A DNA stretch of 64,000 bases from Steroidobacter denitrificans (GCF_001579945.1 NZ_CP011971.1:2850030-2914029), one strand, 5' to 3'; positions 38,256 through 50,219 are shown, counted from the stretch's first letter. Program-made: numbers and translations. Notes: generated by a model not told the origin, from the letters alone.

Positions 38256-40592
38256 ATGCTGAACAAGAAGATCCTGTCACGCAACCTGCAGGCCGGTCTT
38301 GCCGCCGGCGCGGCGATTGCGGGATTTTACGGTCACGAAGCCGTTGCTCAACAGCAACAGTTCACCGCCAGCGGTATTCAGGAGGTGATCGTCACTGCCC
38401 AAAGGCGCGAAGAATCTTTGCAGGATACGCCGATCGCGATTACGGCGATTTCGGCCGAAGAGCTCGCCGACCGTGGTATCACCGACTATCAGGGTGTGGC
38501 GGCGACTACTCCCGCCATCACCTTTACGCAATATCCAAGTTCACCGAACACCTTCATCCTGTACATGCGGGGGCAAGGTGTATCGGATGCGATGCAGGTG
38601 ACCGTCGATAGCGCGGTCGGTCTTTACCAGGACGGCTTCTATATCTCCCGGCCGCAGTTGATCACCTTCGATCTTGCCGACATCGAACGCGTGGAGGTGC
38701 TACGCGGCCCGCAGGGTACCTTGTACGGACGCAACACCACGGGCGGCGCGGTGAACCTGATCAGCAAGAAGCCCTCGGGTGAATTCGGTTTCAAGCAGGA
38801 ACTCGGCTTCGGCAACAAGGGCCGGCTGCGAAGTCTTTCGGTGCTCGATCTGCCCAAGTGGAACGGTCTGTCCGCCAAGCTGTCCTTCCTGAAGCGTGAA
38901 CAGAACGGCTATGTGAAAAACCTCGGTACCGGCCATGATTTCGGCGAGGAGGATCAGATTGCCGGACGTGTGGCGCTGCGCTGGGATGTGGGCGGACCCG
39001 TCACGGCGGATTACTTCTATGAGCGGGGCGATCTGGATTCGACGCCGACCTACTATACGAACTCCGGCCTGGTCGGATTGATTCCGGGATACAGCGACAG
39101 CGGCAAGCCGGAGTCGCACACCTACCGGCCTTTCGATCTGGAGGAGAGTAAGGGTACGTTCGAGGCGCACGGCCTGACGCTCGCCTGGAACGTCAACGAT
39201 GCGCTGACGCTGAAATCGCTCACCGGCTATCGGGAAATAAGTGTCGGCTATTATCAGGATTATGGCGATGCCTTTTTCACCAGCTATCGCACCTTCGACG
39301 ATATTCGCTCGCATCAGTTCTCCGAGGAGCTGCAGGCGGTGGGCAGCCTGTTCGACGGCCGTATAGACTATGTCGCGGGCCTGTATTACTTCGATGAGCA
39401 CGTACGCCACTTCGAGAACCTGACGATCACGGAACTCTTCCCGCCGCCGCTGCTTCTGGTCAAGGATCGCTATGTCGAGGGTGACTCCAAGTCCAAGGCG
39501 GCCTTTGCCCAGTTCACCTGGACACCGCCGGTACTGGACGACCGCCTATCGCTTACTTTCGGCGCCCGCTACACCAAGGATGAGCGTCAGGCCGAGCGAC
39601 AAATGCTGGATACTTTCTTCGGTTTCCCGATTGGGGAGGAGCCCACTCCCGGCGTTGCCAACTCAAACTCGGTGAAATACAACCGTTTCAATCCGGCCTT
39701 CACGGCCAACTACGCCTGGACTGACGATGTCAGCTCCTATCTGCGTATCGCCACCGGCTACAAGTCGGGAGGCATGTCCGAGGCGGTGGAGGCCGGGCGA
39801 TTCGCTGAACTTGCCTATAAGCCCGAGAAGGTTTTGGTCTATGAACTAGGCCTCAAGTCCTACCTGCTCGATCGTCGCGTCCGCCTGAATGCGGCGGTGT
39901 TCGAAAGCAAGTTCGACGACATGCAGATGTTCTTTACCACTAATCCGACCGATCCTTCCGTGGTACTAGCCCTCAATGCCGGCAAGGCCACGGTCAGGGG
40001 GCTTGAGCTGGAGGCACTCTGGCAGCCGATCGAGGCACTGAGCTTCACCCTCGATTACAGCTATCTCGATGCGAAGTTCGATCGGGTGCTAGCACCGGCC
40101 GGCACGATCTTCGATCCGTCGGTGAATCCCTATTCGCCCTACCAGATCGGCGATAACGTCAAGGATGTATTCGTGATGCCGTATGCGCCGGAAAACAGCA
40201 TCAATGCGGGGCTCAGCTGGACCCTCCTGAATATGGCTACCGATTCATTGACGGCCGTCCTGAATTATCGCTGGCAGGATAAGACCTACATTACCTCTCC
40301 TGCAGGGCCTGCCGTACCGGGTCGAGATCTGTATTCACGCCCCTCCTTCGGGCTGCTCGATGCACGTTTGGTCTGGAGGACCGAGCTTGCCAATCAGGCC
40401 AAACTGCGCGTCGATCTATGGGGCAAGAATCTGAACAATCAAAAATGGCCGGCTGAAGTCATCGCTCAGGGCAACTCCATTCCGCTACCTGACTCGGTGA
40501 CCGGGGATTATTCACCGGCAGGCTGGACCTCACAGGCCGCGACCTGGTCGGAACGCCGTACTTATGGGGTGAACTTCGTCTACGAGTTCTAA
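38256..40592 (+). CDS. TonB-dependent receptor (lipid/steroid- or xenobiotic-type)
   Basis: 778 residues: signal peptide to about residue 31 (HEAVAQ), plug domain starting ASGIQEVIVTAQRREESLQDTPIAITAISAEELADRGI and DIERVEVLRGPQGTLYGRNTTGGAVNLISKKP, barrel with KSYLLDRRVRLNAAVFESKFDD and a C-terminal YGVNFVYEF. This receptor type is plentiful in sphingomonads, Caulobacter and steroid degraders, where it takes up large hydrophobic or glycosidic molecules. It stands before a convergent luciferase-like oxidoreductase and an SDR/cycloisomerase-like gene set, and ends in a strong terminator. Confidence 0.92.
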   Translation: MLNKKILSRNLQAGLAAGAAIAGFYGHEAVAQQQQFTASGIQEVIVTAQRREESLQDTPIAITAISAEELADRGITDYQGVAATTPAITFTQYPSSPNTFILYMRGQGVSDAMQVTVDSAVGLYQDGFYISRPQLITFDLADIERVEVLRGPQGTLYGRNTTGGAVNLISKKPSGEFGFKQELGFGNKGRLRSLSVLDLPKWNGLSAKLSFLKREQNGYVKNLGTGHDFGEEDQIAGRVALRWDVGGPVTADYFYERGDLDSTPTYYTNSGLVGLIPGYSDSGKPESHTYRPFDLEESKGTFEAHGLTLAWNVNDALTLKSLTGYREISVGYYQDYGDAFFTSYRTFDDIRSHQFSEELQAVGSLFDGRIDYVAGLYYFDEHVRHFENLTITELFPPPLLLVKDRYVEGDSKSKAAFAQFTWTPPVLDDRLSLTFGARYTKDERQAERQMLDTFFGFPIGEEPTPGVANSNSVKYNRFNPAFTANYAWTDDVSSYLRIATGYKSGGMSEAVEAGRFAELAYKPEKVLVYELGLKSYLLDRRVRLNAAVFESKFDDMQMFFTTNPTDPSVVLALNAGKATVRGLELEALWQPIEALSFTLDYSYLDAKFDRVLAPAGTIFDPSVNPYSPYQIGDNVKDVFVMPYAPENSINAGLSWTLLNMATDSLTAVLNYRWQDKTYITSPAGPAVPGRDLYSRPSFGLLDARLVWRTELANQAKLRVDLWGKNLNNQKWPAEVIAQGNSIPLPDSVTGDYSPAGWTSQAATWSERRTYGVNFVYEF

Positions 40593-40917
40593 ATATCACT
40601 CACCCTATAAAGAACAGGATCGAAGGCAGAACCACAGGCAAGCCCGCGCATTGCTCACCAGGCCGTAACAGACGGTCGAATGCGCGGCCTGCCGCAGGCC
40701 ACTCCAGACGCCGCATCATCGCCTGATGCGGCGTTTTTTTGTCATCAGCCTTGTTGATTTCTCACTGGTTGATCTATCGGCGAACCGCAGCAACCCTTCC
40801 AGGAATCCCCATCCCTGAAAGCGGCACGGATATCGGACTGCCGATGATGGTATGGATGTCTGCGGCTACAGAAGCCGCCGGATGGACGAGCGGCGTAACC
40901 CCCTCCGGCGGCTGACC
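40593..40917. other. intergenic region between convergent genes
   Basis: Convergent gap of 325 bp. It contains the rho-independent terminator of the second receptor gene and otherwise nothing I recognise. Confidence 0.6.
40708..40740 (+). terminator. rho-independent terminator of the receptor gene
   Basis: ACGCCGCATCA pairs with TGATGCGGCGT around a 4-base loop and is followed by seven T in a row. About 115 bp after the receptor stop codon. Confidence 0.85.
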
Positions 40918-41799
40918 TTACCGGGGTGTCAGGCCGCAGACGGCGGCGCATTCCTCCAGGCGCCGGCAATGCGCCTGCAATCCCGACAGCCCGTCGTCCA
41001 TCATGTTCAAGACGGCATGGGTGGCCCCGAGACGCCGCCATGCTTCGACATAGCCCGGCCACTGGGTGTCGCTGCGTGCAGCCACCACATAGCCTTCGAT
41101 CCCCAGGCTGGTCGGATCCCGACCCTGTTCGGCGCAATAGGTACGCATCTTTTGTACACGCTCGGCACCGGCGGCATCGGGTAGAAATGGTGGCAACCAA
41201 CCGTCTGCTGTTCTGGCGATGCGGCGCAATACCCCATCGGGTGCTCCGGCTCCGCCGCCGCCGAGCCAGATAGGAACCGAGCGAGCGGGATGCGGCGCAA
41301 TGCCGGCATCGGTAATGCAATGATGCTGAGTCTGGTAGGTCACGGCTCGCTGCGTCCAGATCAGGCGTAAAAGCTCGATCTGCTCGTCCAGGACCGCACC
41401 GCGTGATTTAAAGTCGGCTCCAAGTGCCTCGTATTCTACTTCGTTCCAACCGGTGCCGACGCCCAGGCGAAAGCGCTGCTCAGAGAGCATGTCCAACTCG
41501 GCCGCCTGCTTGGCGACCAGTACCGTTTGTCGCTGCGGCAAAACCATGACGCCCGTCACCAGCTCCAAGTGGCGCGTCATGCCCGCGATAAAGGAGAGCA
41601 GCACCATCGGTTCGCGAAACTGGGTGTCGATATCATAGGGTCCATTCCAGCCAGGTCGACTTGCAGGATTGGCGCCGACGACATGATCGATGGCGATGAC
41701 ATGGTGGAACCCCAACGCCTCCGCCGTCTCGACATAGGCGCGAATCGCTGCCGTGTCGCTGCCGATCTCGCATTGGGGAAAAACTACGCCGATATGCAT
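40918..41799 (-). CDS. luciferase-like (LLM class) oxidoreductase
   Basis: 293-residue TIM-barrel flavin or F420 enzyme: MHIGVVFPQCEIGSDTAAIRAYVETAEALGF, DHVVGANPA, SFIAGMTRHLELVTGVMVLPQRQ, RFRLGVGTGWNEVEYEALG. It resembles the F420-dependent LLM family that removes or adds hydride on alcohols and ketones. The start MHIGV is supported by family alignment; an upstream in-frame ATG/TTG part would add a membrane-like stretch and is not used. It points toward the receptor gene. Substrate unknown. Confidence 0.88.
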   Translation of the reverse strand: MHIGVVFPQCEIGSDTAAIRAYVETAEALGFHHVIAIDHVVGANPASRPGWNGPYDIDTQFREPMVLLSFIAGMTRHLELVTGVMVLPQRQTVLVAKQAAELDMLSEQRFRLGVGTGWNEVEYEALGADFKSRGAVLDEQIELLRLIWTQRAVTYQTQHHCITDAGIAPHPARSVPIWLGGGGAGAPDGVLRRIARTADGWLPPFLPDAAGAERVQKMRTYCAEQGRDPTSLGIEGYVVAARSDTQWPGYVEAWRRLGATHAVLNMMDDGLSGLQAHCRRLEECAAVCGLTPR

Positions 41800-42044
41800 A
41801 TCGTTTCTTTGAACTGCCCACAACAACATCAAGGATGCTGACAAAACCAGGCAGGCTATGCAAGGAAGGGGCAGCGACAAGTTCACCAGCCGGCCGCTCT
41901 CGACGGCAAATAAAGTCCGGCGCAACCGCGCATGCCGACGATTCGGACAGCACATCACTAGTCCCAACGGACGATGCAATGAACGCACCGCTGTTCCAAC
42001 AATGAAAATGGGGCCGTGCGTCGTCAGACCTTGGGGAGTAGAAC

Positions 42045-42809
42045 ATGCGTCTAAAGGACAAGGTAGCTGTCATCACTGGAGCGGGTAGCGGCATCGGACG
42101 GGCTACCGCCGAACTGTTCGCCGCCGAAGGGGCCGCCGTACTCGCCAGCGACCTGAATGCCGGCTCTCTCGAAGAAACCGTCGTTGCAATCCGCAGCGCA
42201 GGCGGCAGGATCATCGGTGTACAGGGCAATGTGACCTTACGCGCCGAGGCCGAGGCCATGATCGATCAAGCGATCGATCATTACGGCCGGATCGACGTGC
42301 TGGTCAACAATGCAGGCGCCATGGATTACAACCACGGTGTCGGCTCGGTGCCCGATGACGTCTGGGACCGAATGTTAGCCGTCAACCTCACCGGGCCGAT
42401 GTTCACCAGTCGCCGTGCAGTGCAGTGCATGCTGACCGGCGGTGGCGGTGCCATTGTCAACGTAGCCTCGGCTGCAGGCGCCAGCGGTGCGGTGGCGGGT
42501 GCGGCTTACACCTCCTCCAAGCACGGCCTGATCGGCCTGACTCGCAGTACCGCCTGGATGTATGCGCAGCAGAATATCCGCTGTAATGCCATCCTGCCCG
42601 GCGGCGTGCAGACCAGTATCGTATCCAGCATGGACCCCAACAAGTGGGATGCCGAGGGCACGGCGCGCGTCGGCGTCTTTCACCAGACCATGCCCGGAAT
42701 TCTCGAACCCATCGACATCGCCCTTCTGGCGCTATTTCTGGCCAGCGACGAGGCACGCCAGATCAATGGCGCATTGGTTTCCGCCGACGGCGGCTGGCTG
42801 GCGAACTAA
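42045..42809 (+). CDS. short-chain dehydrogenase/reductase (SDR) 1
   Basis: 254 residues with TGAGSGIGRA (NAD(P)-binding), NNAGAM and the catalytic set S (VASAAG), Y-x-x-x-K (AYTSSKHG). Conserved C-terminal NGALVSADGGW. Oxidises or reduces a hydroxyl/keto group. Starts the rightward set SDR1-SDR2-membrane protein and is divergent from the luciferase-like gene. Confidence 0.93.
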   Translation: MRLKDKVAVITGAGSGIGRATAELFAAEGAAVLASDLNAGSLEETVVAIRSAGGRIIGVQGNVTLRAEAEAMIDQAIDHYGRIDVLVNNAGAMDYNHGVGSVPDDVWDRMLAVNLTGPMFTSRRAVQCMLTGGGGAIVNVASAAGASGAVAGAAYTSSKHGLIGLTRSTAWMYAQQNIRCNAILPGGVQTSIVSSMDPNKWDAEGTARVGVFHQTMPGILEPIDIALLALFLASDEARQINGALVSADGGWLAN

Positions 42810-42838
42810 GCCTCGTGGGCGTGGGAGGTTCCGGCAAT

Positions 42839-43657
42839 ATGGCCTTGAACGATGTCCGGCTGATGGAACTCTTCGGTCTGCAGGATCGCTCGGCGGTCGT
42901 GAGCGGAGGTTCATCCGGTATCGGCCGCGCCGTGGCGGAATTGCTGGTCGCTGCAGGGGCACGAGTCGTCGTGGCAGGCTCGACAGCATCCAAGGTGGAG
43001 GCGACGGTCGCCGATCTTCAAGATCGCAGCGGCCGTGCTGCCGATATCCTGGGTGTACCGGCCGATATTACCCAGGAAGCGGCGGTCGTGGCGCTTTTCG
43101 ATCGCGCCGCGGAAGCTTTCGGCGGCGTGGATGTGATGATCAATTGCGCCGGTATTTATCCGGTCGTACCTTTTACCGATACCTCGGCCGAACTATGGGA
43201 TCGGGTGCACGCCGTCAACACGCGGGGAGCTTTTTTGTGCATGCGCGAGGCGGTGAAAAAGATGCTGATCGATGACCGCGGCGGCGCCATCGTGAACGTG
43301 TCATCGCTCGCCGCCCGCATGACCATGATCCACGGCCACGCGCCCTACGGCTCCAGCAAGGCCGGTGCCGACATGCTGGTGAAGACTGTGGCCATCGAAT
43401 ACGCCCGTCACAATATCCGCGCCAATGCCGTACAACCCGGAGCGATTCTTACCGACACATTGACCGCGGCCAACATGCGCTATATCACCGAGAAATTCCC
43501 GTTGATCGGTCCATCGAACGATCCGGCCCGATTCCCCATGGGGCGCATCGGTAATGTCGAGGAGGTGGCATCGACCTGCCTGTTCCTGGCCAGTCCAGCC
43601 TCCGCCTACATCACCGGTCAGGTGATCGCCGTGGACGGCGGCCTGTCCCTGAGTTGA
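42839..43657 (+). CDS. short-chain dehydrogenase/reductase (SDR) 2
   Basis: 272 residues: SGGSSGIGRAVAELL, INCAGIYP, VSSLAARM, Y-x-x-x-K (APYGSSKAG), GQVIAVDGGLS. Belongs to the same SDR group as the gene before it but with low identity. The ATG at 42839 follows GGGAGG. 29 bp after SDR1 and 16 bp before the next gene, so the three are probably one transcript. Confidence 0.92.
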   Translation: MALNDVRLMELFGLQDRSAVVSGGSSGIGRAVAELLVAAGARVVVAGSTASKVEATVADLQDRSGRAADILGVPADITQEAAVVALFDRAAEAFGGVDVMINCAGIYPVVPFTDTSAELWDRVHAVNTRGAFLCMREAVKKMLIDDRGGAIVNVSSLAARMTMIHGHAPYGSSKAGADMLVKTVAIEYARHNIRANAVQPGAILTDTLTAANMRYITEKFPLIGPSNDPARFPMGRIGNVEEVASTCLFLASPASAYITGQVIAVDGGLSLS

Positions 43658-43673
43658 TTGGAGTCTATCGACC

Positions 43674-44510
43674 ATGAGCACCGCCCAAAGCAAGTGGTTT
43701 TCCGCAAATCCGGATAAGGCCTGGGCCGAGAAACTCTTTCTGAGTTTTACGCCGGTTTTCATCGTCTTCAATCTGGTCGTACAGAAGATGGGCTGGCTCG
43801 ATACCGGCAACTTCTGGAACGTGGTGCAAAATCTTGCCATGTGGATCCCATATCTGGTGTTGCTGCCCTGGTGGCTGCGGCGCCGCTCCGGCTTTGCCTG
43901 GCGTGACAGTTACTGGTTCAAGGTCAACATCTACATGGCGGTGTATGTGTTCTTTGCCACGTACTTTCATACCGAATGGTTTTTTTCGGCTCTGGGGCTG
44001 CGCTATCATTTTCCCAACGTCAGCTGGTATTTCGACTCCGCTCTTGCCGGCCCGGATCAGGTGACGGCGCTGGCGCAGCATCAGCGCATTCCGCTTGGGA
44101 TGTATTTCAATACCATGGCGTTTTTTATCGTCTATCACACGCTGGCGGTCATTTTGATGCGGCGTATCCGCGCACTGGCGGGAGATTGGGGACTCGCCGC
44201 GAGAAAGGCAGCGTGGTTTGCCATCGTACTCATCACAAGCATTTTTTTCGCCTGGGCTGAGACTTTCTTTTATATAACGCCGGATATCGCCAACCATGTG
44301 TATTACGTGGACAAGGAAAAGATGCTGGCGGTCGGTACCTCGCTGTACGTACTGTATCTGATCGTCAGTTTCCCGAACTTCTTTCGGCTGGACGAGACCA
44401 TCGATACCCGGTGGAGTCTCAAGGACTGTGTCGTGCAGGCCAGCTTCGTCAGCATGTGGATCCTGCTGCTGATCGATCTCTGGGTACATATCTACGGCCG
44501 CATCACCTGA
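43674..44510 (+). CDS. cycloeucalenol cycloisomerase-like membrane protein
   Basis: 278-residue integral membrane protein. Several blocks match plant cycloeucalenol cycloisomerase (CPI1): WFSANPDKAWAEKLFL near the start, WRDSYWFKVNIYMAV with YFHTEWFFSALG and YHFP in the middle, MRRIRAL after TM helices, then YYVDKEKMLAVG and YLIVSFPNFFRLDE and a C-terminal DLW. The plant enzyme opens the 9,19-cyclopropane ring of cycloeucalenol in sterol synthesis. Bacterial members are of unknown function. Here it follows two SDRs and 48 bp precede the ATP-synthase operon. Function as an isomerase on a sterol- or triterpenoid-like substrate is an inference. Confidence 0.78.
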   Translation: MSTAQSKWFSANPDKAWAEKLFLSFTPVFIVFNLVVQKMGWLDTGNFWNVVQNLAMWIPYLVLLPWWLRRRSGFAWRDSYWFKVNIYMAVYVFFATYFHTEWFFSALGLRYHFPNVSWYFDSALAGPDQVTALAQHQRIPLGMYFNTMAFFIVYHTLAVILMRRIRALAGDWGLAARKAAWFAIVLITSIFFAWAETFFYITPDIANHVYYVDKEKMLAVGTSLYVLYLIVSFPNFFRLDETIDTRWSLKDCVVQASFVSMWILLLIDLWVHIYGRIT

Positions 44511-46352
<1,842 letters not shown>

Positions 46353-46363
<11 letters not shown>

Positions 46364-46640
46364 AACCGATCCGTCGGCTGCGGACATCGTCAAGCGAGCC
46401 CGTCGCATGAAGGCGGCACGCGATAACCCAGGACCCAGCCCGCTGCGCGGCATTGGGGTGTTCGGGATGATCGGCTGGTCGATCGCCGCGCCGACGGTCG
46501 GTGGCGCGCTGCTTGGCCTGTGGCTGGATCGAGTCGCCCCACGGGGGTTTTCCTGGACCATCGCACTGCTGCTGGGCGGGCTGGTGCTGGGGATACTGGT
46601 GGCCTGGAACTGGATTGGCAAGGAAGGAGGAAGGGAATGA
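46353..46640 (+). CDS. atpQ: N-type ATPase AtpQ (AtpI-like) membrane subunit
   Basis: 95 residues with two membrane segments (GMIGWSIAAPTVGGALLGLWL, WTIALLLGGLVLGILVAW) after a charged N-terminus. Position and size fit AtpQ of N-ATPases, an assembly-related relative of AtpI. Overlaps atpC by 11 bp and atpR by ATGA. Confidence 0.82.
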
Positions 46641-46948
46641 CCTCCATCGACTGGAGCGCCATCGGACTTGGCATCGTGGCCGGCGCGGTGGGGGGCGCGC
46701 TGTTTTTCACGGGCCTGGCGCTCGGGCTGCACCAAGCCTTGCGCTCGACACGACCGGGGGTGGTCCTGCTGGTCAGTGCCGTACTGCGCATCGCGGCCAT
46801 GGCAGCGCTGGGCTGGTTGGTTGTCGTACGAGCTGGGACCGTGGCGCTGCTGACGTTTTCGCTGGCCTTCCTGGTCATGCGGATCCTGGCCGTCGCACTG
46901 AGGCGGCGACTACCGGCGCATTTACTTGCCAAGCCGGAGGCACCCTGA
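46637..46948 (+). CDS. atpR: N-type ATPase AtpR membrane subunit
   Basis: 103 residues with three hydrophobic segments, matching AtpR, the protein unique to N-ATPase operons. No catalytic motif; a role in assembly or ion entry has been suggested for the family. Starts with ATGA overlap on atpQ, ends with TGATG on atpB. Confidence 0.82.
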   Translation: MTSIDWSAIGLGIVAGAVGGALFFTGLALGLHQALRSTRPGVVLLVSAVLRIAAMAALGWLVVVRAGTVALLTFSLAFLVMRILAVALRRRLPAHLLAKPEAP

Positions 46949-47631
46949 TGCCACTGAGCCCGGACAACTACATCGTATTCACGATCGGCGGCCTCGCCAT
47001 CAACAAGACCATCACCAACACCTGGGTGGTGATGGCGCTGCTGACCGGGGTGTCTTATCTGATCACCCGCAACCTACGCCCGGACGTGCCGCCGAGCCGC
47101 TGGCGCATCACATTGGAAGTCATCGTCAGTGGTATCCAGGACCAGATCGCTGAGATCACGCAGCGCCGCGACCGTCAGCTGTTATCCTTCGTCGGTACGC
47201 TATTTCTGTTCATCTTCACCTCAAATCTGATGACGGTGGTGCCGGGCTTCGATGTGCCCACCGGTTCGCTGTCCACGACCACGGCGCTGGCGTTATCGGT
47301 CCTGGTGGCCGTCCCGCTGTTCGGCATGAGCAGTCACGGGATGCGTGCATACCTGCGCACCTATCTCGAACCCTCATTCATCATGCTGCCGTTCAACATC
47401 GTCAGTGAACTTTTGCGCGCGATTTCACTGGCCATGAGGCTGTACGGCAACATCATGAGCGGCGGGGTGATCGTGGCCGTCCTGCTCAGCGTAGCACCCT
47501 TCTTTTTTCCGGTCATGATGAGCATGCTGAGCCTGCTGACCGGTGTCATTCAGGCCTATATCTTTTCCGTCCTTGCCACCGTCTACATTTCCTCGGCCAT
47601 GGCGGCCCAGACCACGAAGGTTCCCAAATGA
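46948..47631 (+). CDS. atpB: N-type ATPase subunit a
   Basis: 227-residue membrane stator channel. The essential arginine is in the helix SELLRAISLAMRLYGNIMSG, which also has the conserved RLYGN. Hydrophobic segments follow to the C-terminus (YISSAMAAQTTKVPK). ATG within the TGATG overlap of atpR; stop overlaps atpE by 4 bp. Confidence 0.93.
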   Translation: MPLSPDNYIVFTIGGLAINKTITNTWVVMALLTGVSYLITRNLRPDVPPSRWRITLEVIVSGIQDQIAEITQRRDRQLLSFVGTLFLFIFTSNLMTVVPGFDVPTGSLSTTTALALSVLVAVPLFGMSSHGMRAYLRTYLEPSFIMLPFNIVSELLRAISLAMRLYGNIMSGGVIVAVLLSVAPFFFPVMMSMLSLLTGVIQAYIFSVLATVYISSAMAAQTTKVPK

Positions 47632-47918
47632 CTGAATACTCTCTTATCGCGATCATCTCCGTCATCACCGCAGGCCTGACCGTAGCGGTGGGCGCGACCG
47701 GTGCGGCGATTGCTGAAGGCCGCACGGCCGTGGCCGGACTGAACGCCATCGCACAGCAGCCCGATGCCTCCTCCACGCTGTCGCGAACCTTGTTCGTCAG
47801 CCTGGCCATGGTCGAGTCCAGTGCCATCTATTGTTTCGTCGTCGCTTTGATTCTGGTGTTCGCCAATCCGTTCTGGAGCACGGCGCAGGAAGTGGCCCGG
47901 CAGGCGGCAGGTGGCTAG
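47628..47918 (+). CDS. atpE: N-type ATPase subunit c
   Basis: 96-residue double-helix rotor protein: first helix with Glu30 (AIAEGRTAV), loop AQQPDASS, second helix with the ion-binding Glu63 (MVESSAIY). Compared with the Na+-binding c subunit of Ilyobacter (Gln32, Glu65, Ser66, Tyr70), the corresponding residues are Glu30, Glu63, Ser64 and Tyr68, i.e. a two-carboxylate site. That supports Na+ or H+ coupling but does not decide it. Confidence 0.94.
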   Translation: MTEYSLIAIISVITAGLTVAVGATGAAIAEGRTAVAGLNAIAQQPDASSTLSRTLFVSLAMVESSAIYCFVVALILVFANPFWSTAQEVARQAAGG

Positions 47919-47920
47919 GC

Positions 47921-48694
47921 ATGTCGATCGACTGGGTCACCGTTGTCGCGCAACTGCTCAACTTCCTGGTTTTGGTATGGCTGCTTAAACGCTTCCTCTA
48001 TCGGCCGATCCTGGATGGGATCGATGCCCGCGAGAAGGAAATCGCCGAACGCATGGCCGAGGCGGCGAAGGTTCGCGAGACTGCGCAGGCCGCCCATGCC
48101 CGGCACCAAGCCGAAATCGCTGCGCTGCACGCGGACCGGCATGAAACCCTGGAAGGCGTGCGCCGGATTGCGCAGGCCGAACACGACAACCTGCTGGCGC
48201 AGGCTCGCGAACGGCTGGCGGCAAAGCAGGCCAGCCAGGCGGCACAGCGCGCCGAGGAGGCGCGCCGATACACCATCGACCTGCACCGCAGCGGCGCCGA
48301 AGCCTTGCTGTCACTGACCCGCAAAGCCCTGTCGGATCTGGCCGATGAGATCCTGGAACAGCGCATCATCGCCCATTGCACGGCGCAACTCGGCGAAGCC
48401 GCCGAACAACTGCGCGCAGCCGGCGGCGACAGCCATGAGGTCGTGGCGCTCACCCATGAACCCTTGCCGCCGGATCTGGCCACGCATCTGCGCAACGAGC
48501 TAGGTCGCGTCCTGCCCGGCGTCTCGGTGCGCTTTGAAACCGATCCGTCGCTGGCCTGGGGCCTCACGCTGAAGCTGGGCGGCGCGCAGGCCGCGTGGAC
48601 ACTGGACAGCTACCTCGACGCGCTGCACACAATCCTGGAAGACTTCGCCGCACGGGCGACAGCAACGACAGCGACGGTATCGGCCGATGCCTGA
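47921..48694 (+). CDS. atpF: N-type ATPase subunit b with delta-like C-terminus
   Basis: 257 residues: one N-terminal membrane helix ([24 protein letters not shown]), a long coiled coil, and a C-terminal globular part ([32 protein letters not shown]) that resembles the delta/OSCP end. This explains why the operon has no separate delta gene. 2 bp after atpE. Confidence 0.9.
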   Translation: MSIDWVTVVAQLLNFLVLVWLLKRFLYRPILDGIDAREKEIAERMAEAAKVRETAQAAHARHQAEIAALHADRHETLEGVRRIAQAEHDNLLAQARERLAAKQASQAAQRAEEARRYTIDLHRSGAEALLSLTRKALSDLADEILEQRIIAHCTAQLGEAAEQLRAAGGDSHEVVALTHEPLPPDLATHLRNELGRVLPGVSVRFETDPSLAWGLTLKLGGAQAAWTLDSYLDALHTILEDFAARATATTATVSADA

Positions 48695-50219
48695 TGCTGG
48701 GGCCGGCACCAGCACCGGCGCACTGGTGGAGATGCTGCTGGAAAGCACGCCCGTCCTGCCGGCGATCAGCGAGATCGGCCGGGTGGTCTCGGTCGGTGAC
48801 GGCATCGCCATCGTTGCCGGCCTGGCACGCGCGCTGTCGGACGAACTGCTGGCATTCGCCTCGGGAGTGCGCGGCATCGTCTTCGATCTCGAGCCGGACC
48901 GGCTGGGCGTCGTATTGCTGGGACCGTCCGAGAAACTAAGTGTAGGCGAAGACGTTCGCCGGACCGGCGAGGTCGTCGGTGTTCCGGTCGGACCCGCGCT
49001 GCTGGGGCGTGTCGTCGATGCGCTGGGCAATCCGCGCGACGGCATGGGGCCGATCGCCAGCACCCTCTTGCACCCGGTCGAGGCCGAGGCGGCCGCAATT
49101 CTACAGCGGCGTCCCGTCACACGCCCGCTTGCCACCGGGGTGAAGGCAATCGATGCCGCCGTGCCGGTGGGCCTGGGCCAACGTCAGTTGATCATCGGCG
49201 ATCGGCAGACCGGCAAGACCTCGATTGCTGTCGACACCCTCCTGAACCAGAAGACCACCAAGGCGGTTTGCATCTATTGCGCCATCGGCCAACGCGGCGA
49301 CGCGGTAGCCAAGGTGATCGGTGCGATCCGTGACGGCGGCATGATGGATCGGTCGATAATCATCGCCGCCGGCAACGAGGATGCGCCTGGGCTGGCTTAC
49401 ATCGCGCCCTATGCCGCGATGTCGGTAGCGGAGAGCTTCGCCGCCAAGGGTCGCGATGCACTGGTGGTGCTGGATGATCTGACCCACCACGCCCACACCT
49501 ACCGCGAGCTGTCGCTGCTGCTGCGGCGGCCGCCCGGCCGCGAGGCCTTTCCGGGGGATATTTTCTACCTGCACGCGCGCCTGCTGGAACGGGCCGGGCA
49601 GTTCGCACCGAGTATCGGCGGCGGCTCGATCACCGTGCTGCCGGTGGTCGAAACGCAGGCTGAAAATCTGTCGGCCTACATTCCCACCAATCTGATCTCG
49701 ATCACCGACGGGCAGATCTATCTATCGCCCCGGCTGGTACAGAAGAACCAGTTCCCGGCCGTCGATCTCGGCATTTCGGTATCGCGTGTCGGCGGCAAGG
49801 CGCAAAGCCGCGCCTTTCGCGATGTTGCCGGCAACCTGCGGGTAACGCTCGCGCAGTTCGAGGAACTGGAGGAGTTCGCCCGTTTCGGCACCCGGCTCGA
49901 CGAAGTCACACGAGCGCGGCTGACGCGCGGCGCCGCGACGCGTGCCGCACTGCGTCAGGCCGAGCGCGATCCGATGCCGGCCGCCGAACAACTGGCCGTG
50001 CTGCTCGCGGCGATGGATGGATTGCTCGACGGTATGACGGAGGAGCGTACCATCGCGGCAATGCACGCGATCCGCACCGCGGTCCGCGCCGACGACACCG
50101 GCCTGGCGGTAAAGATCGCGAACAACGAGAAGCTGACCGACGAACACCGAACACGGATCATCCAGGCGGCGCGCGGCGCGATCGCCGCCCTTGGCGGGCA
50201 CGATGGCACAGACGCTTGA
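48687..50219 (+). CDS. atpA: N-type ATPase alpha subunit
   Basis: 510 residues: P-loop [16 protein letters not shown]-type segment ([16 protein letters not shown]), [34 protein letters not shown] and SRVGGKAQ. Non-catalytic nucleotide-binding F1 subunit. Overlaps atpF by 8 bp. Confidence 0.95.
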   Translation: MPDAGAGTSTGALVEMLLESTPVLPAISEIGRVVSVGDGIAIVAGLARALSDELLAFASGVRGIVFDLEPDRLGVVLLGPSEKLSVGEDVRRTGEVVGVPVGPALLGRVVDALGNPRDGMGPIASTLLHPVEAEAAAILQRRPVTRPLATGVKAIDAAVPVGLGQRQLIIGDRQTGKTSIAVDTLLNQKTTKAVCIYCAIGQRGDAVAKVIGAIRDGGMMDRSIIIAAGNEDAPGLAYIAPYAAMSVAESFAAKGRDALVVLDDLTHHAHTYRELSLLLRRPPGREAFPGDIFYLHARLLERAGQFAPSIGGGSITVLPVVETQAENLSAYIPTNLISITDGQIYLSPRLVQKNQFPAVDLGISVSRVGGKAQSRAFRDVAGNLRVTLAQFEELEEFARFGTRLDEVTRARLTRGAATRAALRQAERDPMPAAEQLAVLLAAMDGLLDGMTEERTIAAMHAIRTAVRADDTGLAVKIANNEKLTDEHRTRIIQAARGAIAALGGHDGTDA

